Position numbers and translations under genes: made by a program. Of a stretch of DNA of 64,000 nucleotides, positions 1 through 11,024 are shown piece by piece. This stretch comes from Aplidium turbinatum (lineage: Eukaryota; Chordata; Ascidiacea; Aplousobranchia; Polyclinidae), in contig OU964918.1 of NCBI GenBank assembly GCA_918807975.1, forward strand, positions 33,216,477-33,280,476, read 5' to 3'. Each line of letters opens with the position of its first letter. Positions within the stretch are counted from its first letter, which is position 1. Below the pieces are notes generated by a model. That model made no database searches, was not told the DNA's origin, and worked only from the letters and a program-made list of their open reading frames with translations.

Positions 1-680
1 CACTGAAGAACGTTTGTTACTATGATTTAGTTGAGTTTTAAGTGAGCAAAGTTCTTTGTTTCTACATATTGCATTTTTCCCGGTCTTTGAAGAGTGCATG
101 ACCAAATTTTACCCGTTTAATCTACTGATGATTTTAAAACTCGCCTGTAGTGTTGTCCCTGGATGAATTAAGAGATTACCGAAAAATATTAGAAAAAAAG
201 TGGTAATCCCTGGTTATGACGTTTTAGATTAACGGTCCTCAAAGTTTTGGTATCACTATCAGGTCCATTTTTCGATTTTATTGGTATAAGTGAGCCGACT
301 ATTTTTGTATTAAAAATACGACAAGCATAACGGTGGTCACGTTGATACTGTTCTGTTTACTTTGCGAAGTAACAACACTACTAATTTTTATCAAAGCTAA
401 ACGTTCTTGTGATAAGATTACAACAAAAAAATCAACAAATAAATTTGGTTCATCTGGGGTCTTCTTAGTATGATCTTCGTTGCACAAATATTTTGACTAA
501 CCACAGTCTTCTAACCGCTGTTGCCGTCATAAAGATCATTGATGTGTGTCAAGCGTTTGTCTTGGATACGACATGAATGACGCATATTCAGTTTCTACCA
601 TGGATTTCCAACAACTTGTTTGTCCGCAATCGACCAAATACTGTAGACCATTTTAACAATCGTTTGTCTACCAGAAGGCC
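1..680. other. Intergenic, nothing recognised
   Basis: AT-rich sequence with short, unconvincing open frames. The longest frame on the minus strand (299-487) has no recognisable motif. No repeat, RNA gene or exon was identified up to the TATA-like box at 681. Confidence 0.6.
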
Positions 681-688
681 TATATAAT
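681..688 (+). promoter_or_regulatory. TATA box upstream of a signal-peptide ORF
   Basis: TATATAAT lies 44 bp before the ATG at 732. At usual spacing transcription would start near 710-715, leaving a leader of about 20 nt. The box is seen; its use is inferred from position only. Confidence 0.4.
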
Positions 689-731
689 TAAATTGCTATT
701 GAAACTTGAAGAATCACTTCAACGCCTGAAA

Positions 732-887
732 ATGAACATGTTTTTGAAATACTTTGTTTTAGCTTTGGCTCATATATTGTGCATTGGGGGCGTCCAGCAA
801 GAATGTTCGATGGTTTGTACAGCGTTTGATCCAGCGACAGAATCCATGCCAAGCAACAAATGCGAAACCACGTTCATGGCTAGATGA
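732..887 (+). CDS. Possible first exon of a secreted protein, broken or recoded by an in-frame TGA
   Basis: Starting at the ATG at 732, the frame opens with a signal-peptide-like stretch (MNMFLKYFVLALAHILCIGG), then a Cys-containing segment (ECSMVC...KCETTFMAR), and meets TGA at 885-887. Beyond the TGA the same frame stays open for about 27 codons with more Cys and many charged residues (DGQCGRKPLDEC, then KNKETQQLIEKTIE) and ends at a GT at 967 that could be a splice donor. The TATA box 44 bp upstream favours a real transcription start. I do not recognise the family. The TGA could be a true stop (51-residue peptide), a pseudogene mutation, an assembly error or, least likely, a selenocysteine codon. 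No downstream exon was recognised. Confidence 0.35.
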   Translation: MNMFLKYFVLALAHILCIGGVQQECSMVCTAFDPATESMPSNKCETTFMAR

Positions 888-1203
888 GATGGTCAATGTG
901 GACGAAAACCTCTCGATGAGTGCAAGAACAAAGAGACTCAACAACTGATTGAGAAAACAATTGAAGGTTGGCCAAGGTTTTAGTTTTTCAGAAAATGTTT
1001 CCTAAATTTAGAATATTGATGTTTGTCTAGTTTGATGCAGATACGTCCTTAAGTTACTTTTATCAAATATTTGTTTTGTTTTTAAAGTCAATCTTTTTTA
1101 CCGCAAGCACTTTGGTTGTGTTACGATTAGACTTCGTGTCAGTAGAAATAATTTGTGCAAATGAAGTAAGCTGGAGTTGTTGAACTGCAGTTGCGTTTTC
1201 TTG
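888..1203. other. Intergenic or intronic, no feature seen
   Basis: Apart from the possible continuation of the preceding exon to 966, nothing is recognisable. Confidence 0.5.
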
Positions 1204-1211
1204 AGCAAAAC

Positions 1212-1913
1212 CAGGGATATCTATAACTACGGGATTGGAAACTCTATCCAGTGCTATACATCAGTAGGGTCATCACATTATTACGATTACAGAAAGATTA
1301 ACAAAATAAAATACCCACTAAAAGATATACAAAGTTCGATTTTACAATAATATTACAAATTTACACTCACATTAAAACGTAATTGATGTATAAAAGTACA
1401 TTTACGCTGCTAGAAAAAAAAAACGATGAATCCAAAAAATGAATGAATGCAACGAGTCCAAAAACAGCCTACTGTTGTTCTTTAGCATTTTGCGTACTAC
1501 AAATCGGATCAAAAGTAAATGAGGAGTGTTCAGCAATCAGTGAAATATGCTATTGTATCATGAGCTTGTTCACAGACCAATCCAGTACGAAACCAATCCG
1601 TTTACGATGTCATCAGAACTAAAACCAATACTCATTCTGGAAATTTTTTAAGCAGCAAACAAAATACAACATGACTGCACTAATGGAATACAAACAAATC
1701 AACAAACCAGGCAAACGTAGACCTTACAATTTACAGCAGGGGAATTGATTGTTACACTTTTAATTGTTCGTTTAGCCTACTACTTGCTGCCCTTTGAGGT
1801 CAATTTACGTGATTATTTATCACAGCAGCACACAAAGAAAAGTGACCCTACTGGTGTATAGAATGGTTTTCAGTTCCACAGAGTTTCCAATCCCGTAGTT
1901 ATAGATATCCCTG
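1212..1913. mobile_element. hAT-type MITE with perfect 8-bp target duplication
   Basis: Terminal inverted repeats start CAGGGATATCTATAACTACG and continue for about 60 bp (1212-1270 against 1850-1913). The element is flanked by the exact 8-bp direct repeat AGCAAAAC at 1204-1211 and 1914-1921. An 8-bp duplication and a CAGGG terminus are typical of the hAT superfamily. The 702-bp interior codes for nothing recognisable, so it is a non-autonomous element. The clean duplication suggests a fairly recent insertion. Confidence 0.9.
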
Positions 1914-1921
1914 AGCAAAAC

Positions 1922-2289
1922 TTAAACTAACAAGATTGATGAATTGGTTTGTTTTTTGTTTAACACTCCCAGTCTCCCACTGTGTATTTGATCAAATTAA
2001 TGAAATTGAAACTAAATTTTCTACCGTATTACATCCCATATCCTATAAGTTTAATCTATATATTCCATAATCCCATATCCTACCGTATTACATGCGTTGA
2101 TTAGTTTAGGATTAGTTTTAAACATTAAAATCGTCATTTTCCTACTGAAAAATAAAATTAGGCTACTTCTAGCCTATAATCATAGGCACACATCAAAATA
2201 TTTTTACATTTTCATCAGCACTTTTCAAAAGTTCTTCAATGATAAAATAACAAGAGACTTGTGTTAAAGTTGGCTTTAAAAATGACTAC
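1922..2289. other. Spacer with a short local duplication
   Basis: No gene. A motif containing CTACCGTATTACAT occurs at about 2021 and again at about 2078 with related CCCATATCCTA stretches between, probably a local slippage duplication. Confidence 0.5.
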
Positions 2290-2740
2290 CAGTGGTTCCC
2301 AACCTTTTTGACCTTGCGGCACCCTGGCAAAACTGGATCAATTTTATGAGGTTTCTGTATTAAAAATAACTGTATGAAATAACATAGAAGGAGTTGTAGG
2401 CTACACTACAGTATAGCACGCGTAAATAAATGTAGTCTATTTGTTCAAAAGTCAGTAGGCTATGAAATTTGGGGTTGACTTCTTGCACAAAGTCCCTTAG
2501 TATCTGGTGGCACATTCGATAAAGCCACCCGCATTTCTTCCTCGACTATAAGCAGTCGTTCTCATTGCTTAGTTTTTATGTTCGATAATGCCGAAAATCC
2601 ACTCTCACATAGGTATGACGTGGAAAACTGAACCAAAAGCACAAGCTTTCTTTCAAGCGCAAGGATATTCATTTTGAATTTTTATCCTGAGCTCGTCGAG
2701 AGGCATCTGCTTATGCATAAGCTTAAAACATCCATCGTTA
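2290..2740 (-). mobile_element. hAT transposon relic
   Basis: The left edge CAGTGGTTCCCAACCTTTTT is a common hAT terminus. On the minus strand, around 2560-2660, decayed coding resembles the hAT C-terminal dimerisation segment of ZBED-like transposases: a string close to TSYLCESGFSAL followed by SNIKT-like residues, with stops and frame changes. The right terminus was not found, so the end is approximate and may be truncated by the next element. Confidence 0.6.
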
Positions 2741-2751
2741 CAAATGTCAAT

Positions 2752-3310
2752 CAGTGGTGCCGAAGTAGGGAGGGGGGAGGAGGATATATCCCCCCCAATA
2801 TTTTGGCAGCATCCCCCAAATAACTTAGAACAAATTATTTGTTATGAAGTTGTAGGCCTACTTCGATTTAGTTGTTTGCAAGCATCTCGAATTGCTGTTG
2901 TTTTTCTTTTATTGATGTTTGATCACAGTTCGATGGAGGCTCGATGGCAGCTACTGCAGACACTCAACTGCATTATAAAATACTTTACAATCAGTTCATA
3001 GATAAAGTTATCTCTGAACCGACCGAACGATTTGAAAGTAGCCTGAATTCTGATTAGCCAAAGTGTAAAGAACTTGCACGAATTTTCAAGACCGGCTTAG
3101 TTTCTGAAATGGTCAAAGATTATCCAGAGCTTAAATTGATTTATTTAGAAAGGCAACAGGAGCAAAATCTCTGTACGAAAGGGCTTACCAGGCATTGTCC
3201 GAGTTGGAAAAACCTCTCTATTCTCAAATACTCCAGCTGATTAAGATCCTCTTGGTTTTCCCGGTAAACTCTGAGAGGTCGTTTTCCAATCTTCGTAGAT
3301 TGAAAACCTA
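2752..3310 (+). mobile_element. hAT transposon relic (ZMYM1-like transposase C-terminus)
   Basis: Begins with CAGTGGTGCC plus a G-rich stretch. From about 2950 the plus strand gives pieces such as LHYKILYNQFIDKVI, YPELKLIYLER, then ALSELEKPLYSQILQL and ILLVFPVNSERSFSNLRRLKT. The last resembles the SERSFS..RR.KT block of the hAT dimerisation domain. The frame changes several times, so it is dead. Sequence of a different retroelement follows directly at about 3320. Confidence 0.7.
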
Positions 3311-3319
3311 GTAACACTG

Positions 3320-4330
3320 GATTATTATTAAATTTCAACTCAGTGTGTCCTATGAAATGGAAATTTGGGTTGGTGTTAGGTTTGCTTAATCGTGCTCGTT
3401 TTATCTGCTCAGACAAATACCACTACATGAATGAAATCGCCAAAATTAAATCTATGTTATGTGCAAATGCATATCCCGGGCAGTTTTTTGATAAGGTTTT
3501 ACAACGTTTCAATTCAGTAGACTATCTTCACCGAATACTGACGTCATAAATTTCCAGAACTCTATATCCATACCTTTCCTAGGAAAGGAATCTCTCGTAT
3601 ACGCTAAAAAACTATCTAAACTCTTTAAGTGTAAATTTGATATCGACATTGTTCCTCTGTACAAAACCTTTAAAATCAGTAGATATTTTTCGCTGAAATC
3701 TCCCGTTCCGCAGTCTCTTCGTTCAAACATTGTCTACAAATTCACTTGTTCGTGCGACACGAACATGACATAGGCTACATAGGTATGTCCACAAGACACT
3801 TGGTAACAAGAGCAACGGAACACCTAAATTTAACAGACATCAATAAACACAGTGCAATCAAAGACCACATTTATGACTGCAGTATTTGTTCCAACATCAA
3901 ATTTAAATTAGATTTATTCAAGATACTTCGCCACTGTCAATCAGAGTTTGAAACTAAAATTCATGAGGCACTCCAAATAAAGCAGCACAACCCCAGGCTC
4001 AACAAACAATTATTCGCTGGAGGGGCATCTTTTTTGTTGAATTTGTATTAGCTTACGTTTATTTTTTGTTATTTTGTCCACTCACTATCTTGTCTCATGA
4101 CCACACTCCCGCATAATTATGACAGATTGCTACCACCTTTTGTGTTTGTTCGTCAGTTGTTGCTTGTACGCAGGTCAGTGCAGTTTTATTGAATTTCAGT
4201 CATTTATTATTAACATTTCACGAATAATCGTTTTGTTTAGATGAATTAAGATATTTTCCTGAAGAGGGCAGAAAGTTTTGCCGAAAACGTTTGAAATTAT
4301 GTATCTATTTCATTTCTGTATTAATTTTGA
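3320..4330 (+). mobile_element. Fossil Penelope-like retroelement (3' part: RT end plus GIY-YIG endonuclease)
   Basis: Plus-strand translations in order give the end of a Penelope-type reverse transcriptase (around 3343-3549, KWKFGLVLGLLNRARFICSD), a linker, and a GIY-YIG-type endonuclease region (around 3700-4051, with GYIGMSTRHLVTRATEHL and a Cys pair DCSICS). After the coding part comes a segment at about 4255-4300 with CCTGAAGAG and CCGAAAACG, a pattern common near Penelope ends. The copy is 5'-truncated and broken by a small number of lesions. It abuts the old transposon arm at 4387. Age cannot be judged without other copies. Confidence 0.75.
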
Positions 4331-4386
4331 ATTATGCAATTCAATGTTATTAAGTTGTTATCGATTGTCTGTCTATGGTTTTTAAA

Positions 4387-4905
4387 TGAATAAATGGGAG
4401 ACAATTAATTATCGCTATCACCCAGGAAGGGCGAATCCTGAAAGACGATCGATTCGCCATTGAAATGCATTGGGCAAAAGCTTCGTTGGGGGGCTGTCTT
4501 CGAACAACGATTGCACGCATATTAAATAAGATATAAACATGAAAGTTAGTATATGTAGCCTACTTCAATACACAGTAACATGTTCTTTTAATTGGCTGTC
4601 GTTTCATGTTTTTATCATTTAAATTAAACTTTTGATAATGGTTTGAATTTGTTCAAGTTTAGGTGGCCACTAATTAGAGCTAATAGTATTTTGAGACTTT
4701 GTATTAACTTAGTTGGTTAGATCTATGCTTGTGCTTTCCAACGATAGCAAATTTGTTGAAATTGAACAACAAATGAATAATTGGGAGACAATTTCCTTCA
4801 GGTGTTTTTCAGTGCATTTCCACCCCGTACTTTTTTATAATTGTCTAGTCCAACGTTTATGACGTACAATGACGTCATAAACGGGGCGATTTGCAAAAGA
4901 GCACC
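4387..4905 (+). mobile_element. Old solo arm of the Merlin-type foldback element
   Basis: About one and a half diverged copies of the 372-bp unit seen in the large element (compare 4387-4560 and 4640-4783 with units at 17077-18030), then a terminal segment (4784-4905) matching the end of the large element: ACAATTTCCTTC, CATTTCCACCCCG, TGACGTCAT and a final GAGCACC at 4899-4905. It is clearly more diverged than the 5774-20108 copy, hence older. Its inner edge falls at the same unit position as the inner edge of the left arm of the big element (about 11024), suggesting an ancestral short terminal repeat of about 0.5 kb. No target duplication was found. Confidence 0.8.
4870..4877. promoter_or_regulatory. 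CRE/ATF-type palindrome TGACGTCA in a transposon end, 103 bp before the VCPKMT ATG
   Basis: A perfect TGACGTCA octamer inside the old transposon terminus, with TGACGT at 4859-4864 just upstream. The same octamer is at 5819-5826 and 20056-20063 in the two ends of the large element. bZIP (CREB/ATF) binding to this palindrome is established in animals. Use as a VCPKMT promoter element is inference from its position. Confidence 0.45.
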
Positions 4906-4979
4906 GAATTTTCGTGTAGCTATGCCATCAAATTAACCGATGTGTCAATTTCACGGTGGTGTCAATTTCAACATACGCT

Positions 4980-5702
4980 ATGACGGAGCACAGTACGTTT
5001 ATTCGTGTAGTTGATCTATGCAGTGAATCTGAAACTATTTCTTTAAAAATTCATCAGCAATATGTTGGTGATGTTGGCTGTGTTGTGTGGGATGCTGCTT
5101 TAGTTTTGTTGAAATATCTTGCCACATCTCATGGACAAAAACACATCAGAGGTAAAAATACATTAGAGTTGGGTTCTGGGACTGGGATCGTTGGTCTTTC
5201 TGCAGCTGTTGCAGGGGCTTCATCTGTTGTAATGACTGATCTTCCTGAATGTATTCCTCTCATAAAGCTGAACATACATGAGAACCTTGAACTACTATAC
5301 AAAAAGCAGTTGGAAAGAAAAACTATAAGTGCAAAAATTTTGCATTGGGGAAATGAAAGTGAACTTAGTCAGATTTTTACATTTGAAAATTGCACAAATA
5401 CAAAATCTATTGAGTGTGTACTAATTGCTGATTGTATATACTATGAAGAAGGAATGATTAAATTGTATGAAACAATTGTCATGATTATAAAAACTGCAAG
5501 TAGAAAGTGCAAAGTTCTTTGCTCATATGAACGAAGAGACACTGGTGATAAGTTGAAATTGCTTCAACATTTCATGCATTTGCTGCATTCAAATCCTGCT
5601 TTAAATGTAGAATATGTCAATAAAGATGATATGGATACTGAGTATCGTTGTGATGACATTTGCATTATAATTGTTTCAAAAGTTTGTGATACTTACAGTT
5701 GA
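4980..5702 (+). CDS. VCPKMT: Protein-lysine methyltransferase, VCPKMT (METTL21D) type
   Basis: A 240-residue intronless ORF; human VCPKMT is about 229 residues. The ATG at 4980 is chosen because the frame upstream to 4956 has only GTG codons. The class I Rossmann methyltransferase fold is visible: GCVVWDAA at residues 33-40 (family N-terminal block), motif I LELGSGTG at 62-69 for S-adenosylmethionine, VVMTDLPE at 83-90, the DxxY-family motif DCIYYEE at 151-157, and CSYERR at 181-186. The known family member trimethylates a lysine of the cytosolic AAA ATPase VCP/p97. Order and spacing of motifs are complete with no break, so the gene looks functional. It sits between two transposon ends that both face it (4905 and 5774); its 3' flank before the large element is only 63 bp, containing the possible poly(A) signal variant CATAAA at 5731. 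The single exon could be ancestral in this lineage or a retrocopy. Confidence 0.93.
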   Translation: MTEHSTFIRVVDLCSESETISLKIHQQYVGDVGCVVWDAALVLLKYLATSHGQKHIRGKNTLELGSGTGIVGLSAAVAGASSVVMTDLPECIPLIKLNIHENLELLYKKQLERKTISAKILHWGNESELSQIFTFENCTNTKSIECVLIADCIYYEEGMIKLYETIVMIIKTASRKCKVLCSYERRDTGDKLKLLQHFMHLLHSNPALNVEYVNKDDMDTEYRCDDICIIIVSKVCDTYS

Positions 5703-5773
5703 AACTGCTTTTTATTTTGTCAGTGCCTATCATAAAAGATACACAATCTGAATGAACATTGATCAAAATGGAG

Positions 5774-8700
5774 GGTGCTCTTCCACAAGACGCCCTGTTG
5801 GTCAACCAGACAAAATGATGACGTCATAATACGTCACACACATTGGAATGGCCTATTATGAAGGAGGAAATGCGGGGTGGAAATGCAATGAAACACACCA
5901 GAAGGAAATTGTCTCCCATTTATTCATTTGTTGTTCAATTTCAACAGATTTGCTATCGTTGAAAAGCACAAGCATAGATCTAACCAACTAAATTAATACC
6001 AAGTCCCAAAATACTACTAGATCCATCTAGTGGCCACCTAAACTTGATCACATGCAAACCATTGCATTTCAATGGCGAATCGATCGTCTTCCAGTTCACG
6101 CCCTGCATGTTCACGATAATTAATTGTCTCCCATTTATTCATTTCTTGCTCAATTTCAACAGATTTGCTATCGTTGAAAAGCACAAGCAAGGATCTAACC
6201 AACTAAATTAATACCAAGTCCCAAAATACTACTAGCTCCATCTAGTGGCTACCTAAACTTGATCACATGCAAACCGTCACCAAAACTTCACTTTAAATGA
6301 TAAACAATCTACATGAAATCCAATTAAAAGAACTTGTTACTGTTTATTGAAGTGTTAACTTTCATTGTTATATCTTATTCAATATGCGCGCAATCGTTGT
6401 TTGAAGACAACCCCCCAACGAAGCTTTTGCCCAATGCATTTCATTGGCGAATCGATCGTCTTCCAGTTCACGCCCTGCGTGATCACGATAATTAATTGTC
6501 TCCCATTTATTCATTTCTTGCTCAATTTCAACAGATTTGCTATCGTTGAAAAGCACAAGCATAGATCTAACCAACTAAATTAATACCAAGTCCCAAAATA
6601 CTACTAGCTCCATCTGGTGGCCACCTAAACTTGACCAAATTCAAACCATCACCAAAACTTCATTTTAAATGATAAACAATGTAAATTAAATCCAATTAAA
6701 AGAACATGTTACTGTTTATTGAAGGGTTAACATTCATTTTTGTATCTTATTTAATATGCGCGTAATCGTTGTTCGAAGACAGCCCCCCAACGAAGCTTTT
6801 GCCCAATGCATTTCAATGGCAAATCGATCGTCTTCCAGTTCACGCCCTGCATGTTCACGATAATTAATTGTCTCCCATTTATTCATTTCTTGCTCAATTT
6901 CAACAGATTTGCTATCGTTGAAAAGCAAAAGCATAGATCTAACCAACTAAATTAATACCAAATCCCAAAATACTACTAGCTCCATCTGGTGGCCACCTAA
7001 ACTTGACCAAATTCAAACCATTATCAAAACTTCATTTTAAATGATAAACAATCTAAATTAAATCCAATTAAAAGAACATGTTACTGTTTATTGAAGGGCT
7101 AACTTTCATTTTTGTATCTTATTTAATATGCGCGTAATCGTTGTTCGAAGACAGCCCCCCAACGAAGCTTTTGCCCAATGCATTTCAATGGCGAATCGAT
7201 CGTCTTCCAGTTCACGCCCTGCATTTTCACGATAATTAATTGTCTCCCGTTTATTCATTTCTTGCTCAATTTCAACAGATTTGCTATCGTTGAAAAGCAC
7301 AAGCATAGATCTAACCAACTAAATTAATATCAAGTCCCAAAATACTACTAGCTCCATCTGGTGGCTACCTAAACTTGAGCAAAATCAAACCATTATCAAA
7401 ACTTCATTTAAATGATAAGAACATTAAACGACAGCCAAATAAAAGAACATGTTACTGTTTATTGAATTGCTAACTTTCATTGTTATATCTTATTCAATAT
7501 GCGCGCAATCGTTGTTCGAAGACAGCCCCCCAACGAAGCTTTTGCCCAATGCATTTCAATGGCGAATCGATCGTCTTCCAGTTCACGCCCTGCATGTTCA
7601 CGATAATTGTCTCCCATTTATTCATTTCTTGCTCAATTTCAACAGATTTGCTATCGTTGAAAAGCACAAGCATAGATCTAACAAACTAAATTAATACCAA
7701 GTCCCAAAATACTACTAGCTCCATCTGGTGGCCACCTAAACTTGACCAAATTCAAACCATTATCAAAACTTCATTTTAAATGATAAACAATGTAAATCAA
7801 ATCCAATTAAAAGAACATGTTACTGTTTATTGGAGGGCTAACTTTCATTTTTGTATCTTTTTTAATATGCGCGTAATCGTTGTTCGAAGACAGCCCCCCA
7901 ACGAAGCTTTTGCCCAATGCATTTCAATGGCGAATCGATCGTCTTCCAGTTCACGCCCTGCATGTTCACGATAATTAATTGTCTCCCATTTATTCATTTC
8001 TTGTTCAATTTCAACAGATTTGCTATCGTTGAAAAGCACAAGCATAGATCTAACCAACTAAATTAATACCAAGTTTCAAAATACTACTAGCTCCATCTAG
8101 TGGCCACCTAAACTTGATCACATGCAAACCATCACCAAAACTTCATTTTAAATGATAAACAATCTAAATCAAATCCAATTAAAAGAACATGTTACTGTTT
8201 ATTGAAATGCTAACTTTCATTGTTATATCTTATTCCATATGCGCGCAATCGTTGTTCGAAGACAGCCCCCCAACGAAGCTTTTGCCCAATGCATTTCAAT
8301 GGCGAATCGATCGTCTTCCAGTTCACGCCCTGCATGTTCACGATAATTAATTGTCTCCCGTTTATTCATTTCTTGCTCAATTTCAACAGATTTGCTATCG
8401 TTGAAAAGCACAAGCATAGATCTAACCAACTAAATTAATACCAAGTCCCAAAATACTACTAGATCCATCTAGTGGCCACCTAAACTTGATCACATGCAAA
8501 CCATTGCATTTCAATGGCGAATCGATCGTCTTCCAGTTCACGCCCTGCATGTTCACGATAATTAATTGTCTCCCATTTATTCATTTCTTGCTCAATTTCA
8601 ACAGATTTGCTATCGTTGAAAATCACAAGCAAAGATCTAACCAACTAATTTAATACCAAGTCCCAAAATACTACTAGCTCCATCTAGTGGCTACCTAAAC

Positions 8701-11024
8701 TTGATCACATGCAAACCATCACCAAAACTTCACTTTAAATGATAAACAATCTAAATTAAATTCAATTAAAAGAACATGTTACTGTTTATTGAAGTGCTAA
8801 CTTTCATTTTTATATCTTATTCCATATGCGCGCAATCATTGCTCGAAGACAGCCCCCCAACGAAGCTTTTGCCCAATGCATTTCAATGGCGAATCGATCG
8901 TCTTCCAGTTCACGCCCTGCATGTTCACGATAATTAATTGTCTCCCATTTATTCATTTCTTGCTCAATTTCAACAGATTTGCTATCGTTGAAAAGCAAAA
9001 GCATAGATCTAACCAACTAAATTAATACCAAGTCCCAAAATACTACTAGCTCCATCTAGTGGCCACCTAAACTTGATCACATGCAAACCATTGCATTTCA
9101 ATGGCGAATCGATCGTCTTCCAGTTCACGCCCTGCATGTTCACGATAATTAATTGTCTCCCATTTATTCATTTCTTGCTCAATTTCAACAGATTTGCTAT
9201 CGTTGAAAAGCAAAAGCATAGATCTAACCAACTAAATTAATACCAAATCCCAAAATACTACTAGCTTCATCTGGTGGCCACCTAAACTTGACCAAATTCA
9301 AACCATTATCAAAACTTCATTTTAAATGATAAACAATCTAAATTAAATCCAATTAAAAGAACATGTTACTGTTTATTGAAGGGCTAACTTTCATTTTTGT
9401 ATCTTATTTAATATGCGCGTAATCGTTGTTCGAAGACAGCCCCCCAACGAAGCTTTTGCCCAATGCATTTCAATGGCGAATCGATCGTCTTCCAGTTCAC
9501 GCCCTGCATTTTCACGATAATTAATTGTCTCCCGTTTATTCATTTCTTGCTCAATTTCAACAGATTTGCTATCGTTGAAAAGCACAAGCATAGATCTAAC
9601 CAACTAAATTAATATCAAGTCCCAAAATACTACTAGCTCCATCTGGTGGCTACCTAAACTTGAGCAAAATCAAACCATTATCAAAACTTCATTTAAATGA
9701 TAAGAACATTAAACGACAGCCAAATAAAAGAACATGTTACTGTTTATTGAATTGCTAACTTTCATTTTTATATCTTATTCAATATGCGCGCAATCGTTGT
9801 TCGAAGACAGCCCCCCAACGAAGCTTTTGCCCAATGCATTTCAATGGCGAATCGATCGTCTTCCAGTTCACGCCCTGCATGTTCACGATAATTAATTGTC
9901 TCCCATTTATTCATTTCTTGCTCAATTTCAACAGATTTGCTATCGTTGAAAAGCACAAGCATAGATCTAACAAACTAAATTAATACCAAGTCCCAAAATA
10001 CTACTAGCTCCATCTGGTGGCCACCTAAACTTGACCAAATTCAAACCATTATCAAAACTTCATTTTAAATGATAAACAATCTAAATTAAATCCAATTAAA
10101 AGAACATGTTACTGTTTATTGGAGGGCTAACTTTCATTTTTATATCTTATTCCATATGCGCGCAATCGTTGTTCGAAGACAGCCCCCCAACGAAGCTTTT
10201 GCCCAATGCATTTCGATGGCGAATCGATCGTCTTCCAGTTCACGCCCTGCGTGATCACGATAATTAATTGTCTCCCATTTATTCATTTCTTGCTCAATTT
10301 CAAAATATTTGCTATCGTTGAAAAGCAAAAGCATAGATCTAACCAACTAAATTATAACCAAGTCCCAAAATACTACTAGCTCCATCTGCTGGCCGCCTAA
10401 ACTTGACCAAATTCAAACCATCACCAAAACTTCATTTTAAATGATAAACAATCTAAATCAAATCCAAATAAAAGAACATGTTACTGTTTATTGAAGTGTT
10501 AACTTTCATTTTTATATCTTATTCCATATGCGCGCAATCATTGTTCGAAAACAGCCCCCAACGAAGCTTTTGCCCAATGCATTTCAATGGCGAATTGATC
10601 GTCTTCCAGTTCACGCCCTGCGTGATCACGATAATTAATTGTCTCCCATTTATTCATTTCTTGCTTAATTTCAACAGATTTGCTATCGTTGAAAAGCACA
10701 AGCATATATCTAACCAACTAAATTAATACCAAGTCCCAAAATACTACTAGCTCCATCTGGAGGCCACCTAAACTTGACCAAATTGAAACCATTAATAAAA
10801 CTTCATTTTAAATGATAAGAACATTAAACTACAGCCAATTAAAAGAACATGTTATTGTTTATTGAAGTGCTAACTTTCATTGTTATACCTTATTGAATAT
10901 ACGAGCAATCGTTGTTCGAAGACAGCCCCCCAACGAAGCTTTTGCCCAATGCATTTCAATGACGAATCGATCGTCTTTCTGGATTCACATTGCGTGATTA
11001 CGATAATTAATTGTCTCCCATTTA
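5774..11024 (-). repeat. Left arm: tandem array of about 372-bp units
   Basis: Units read on the minus strand. About 13 to 15 units, counting both full copies (366-378 bp) and short ones of about 216 bp that lack an internal block (near 6060, 8500 and 9090). Each begins with a conserved block near TGGCCACCAGATGGAGCTA and carries an open frame of about 64-70 codons (for example 6368-6574, 7106-7318, 9391-9603). The innermost unit stops at 11024. Private variants are shared one-to-one with the right arm in the same outer-to-inner order. Confidence 0.92.

Noticed and set aside
4956-4979. Start of VCPKMT at 4956
   Set aside because: That codon and the next are GTG. The first ATG is at 4980 and gives the expected N-terminal length for the family.
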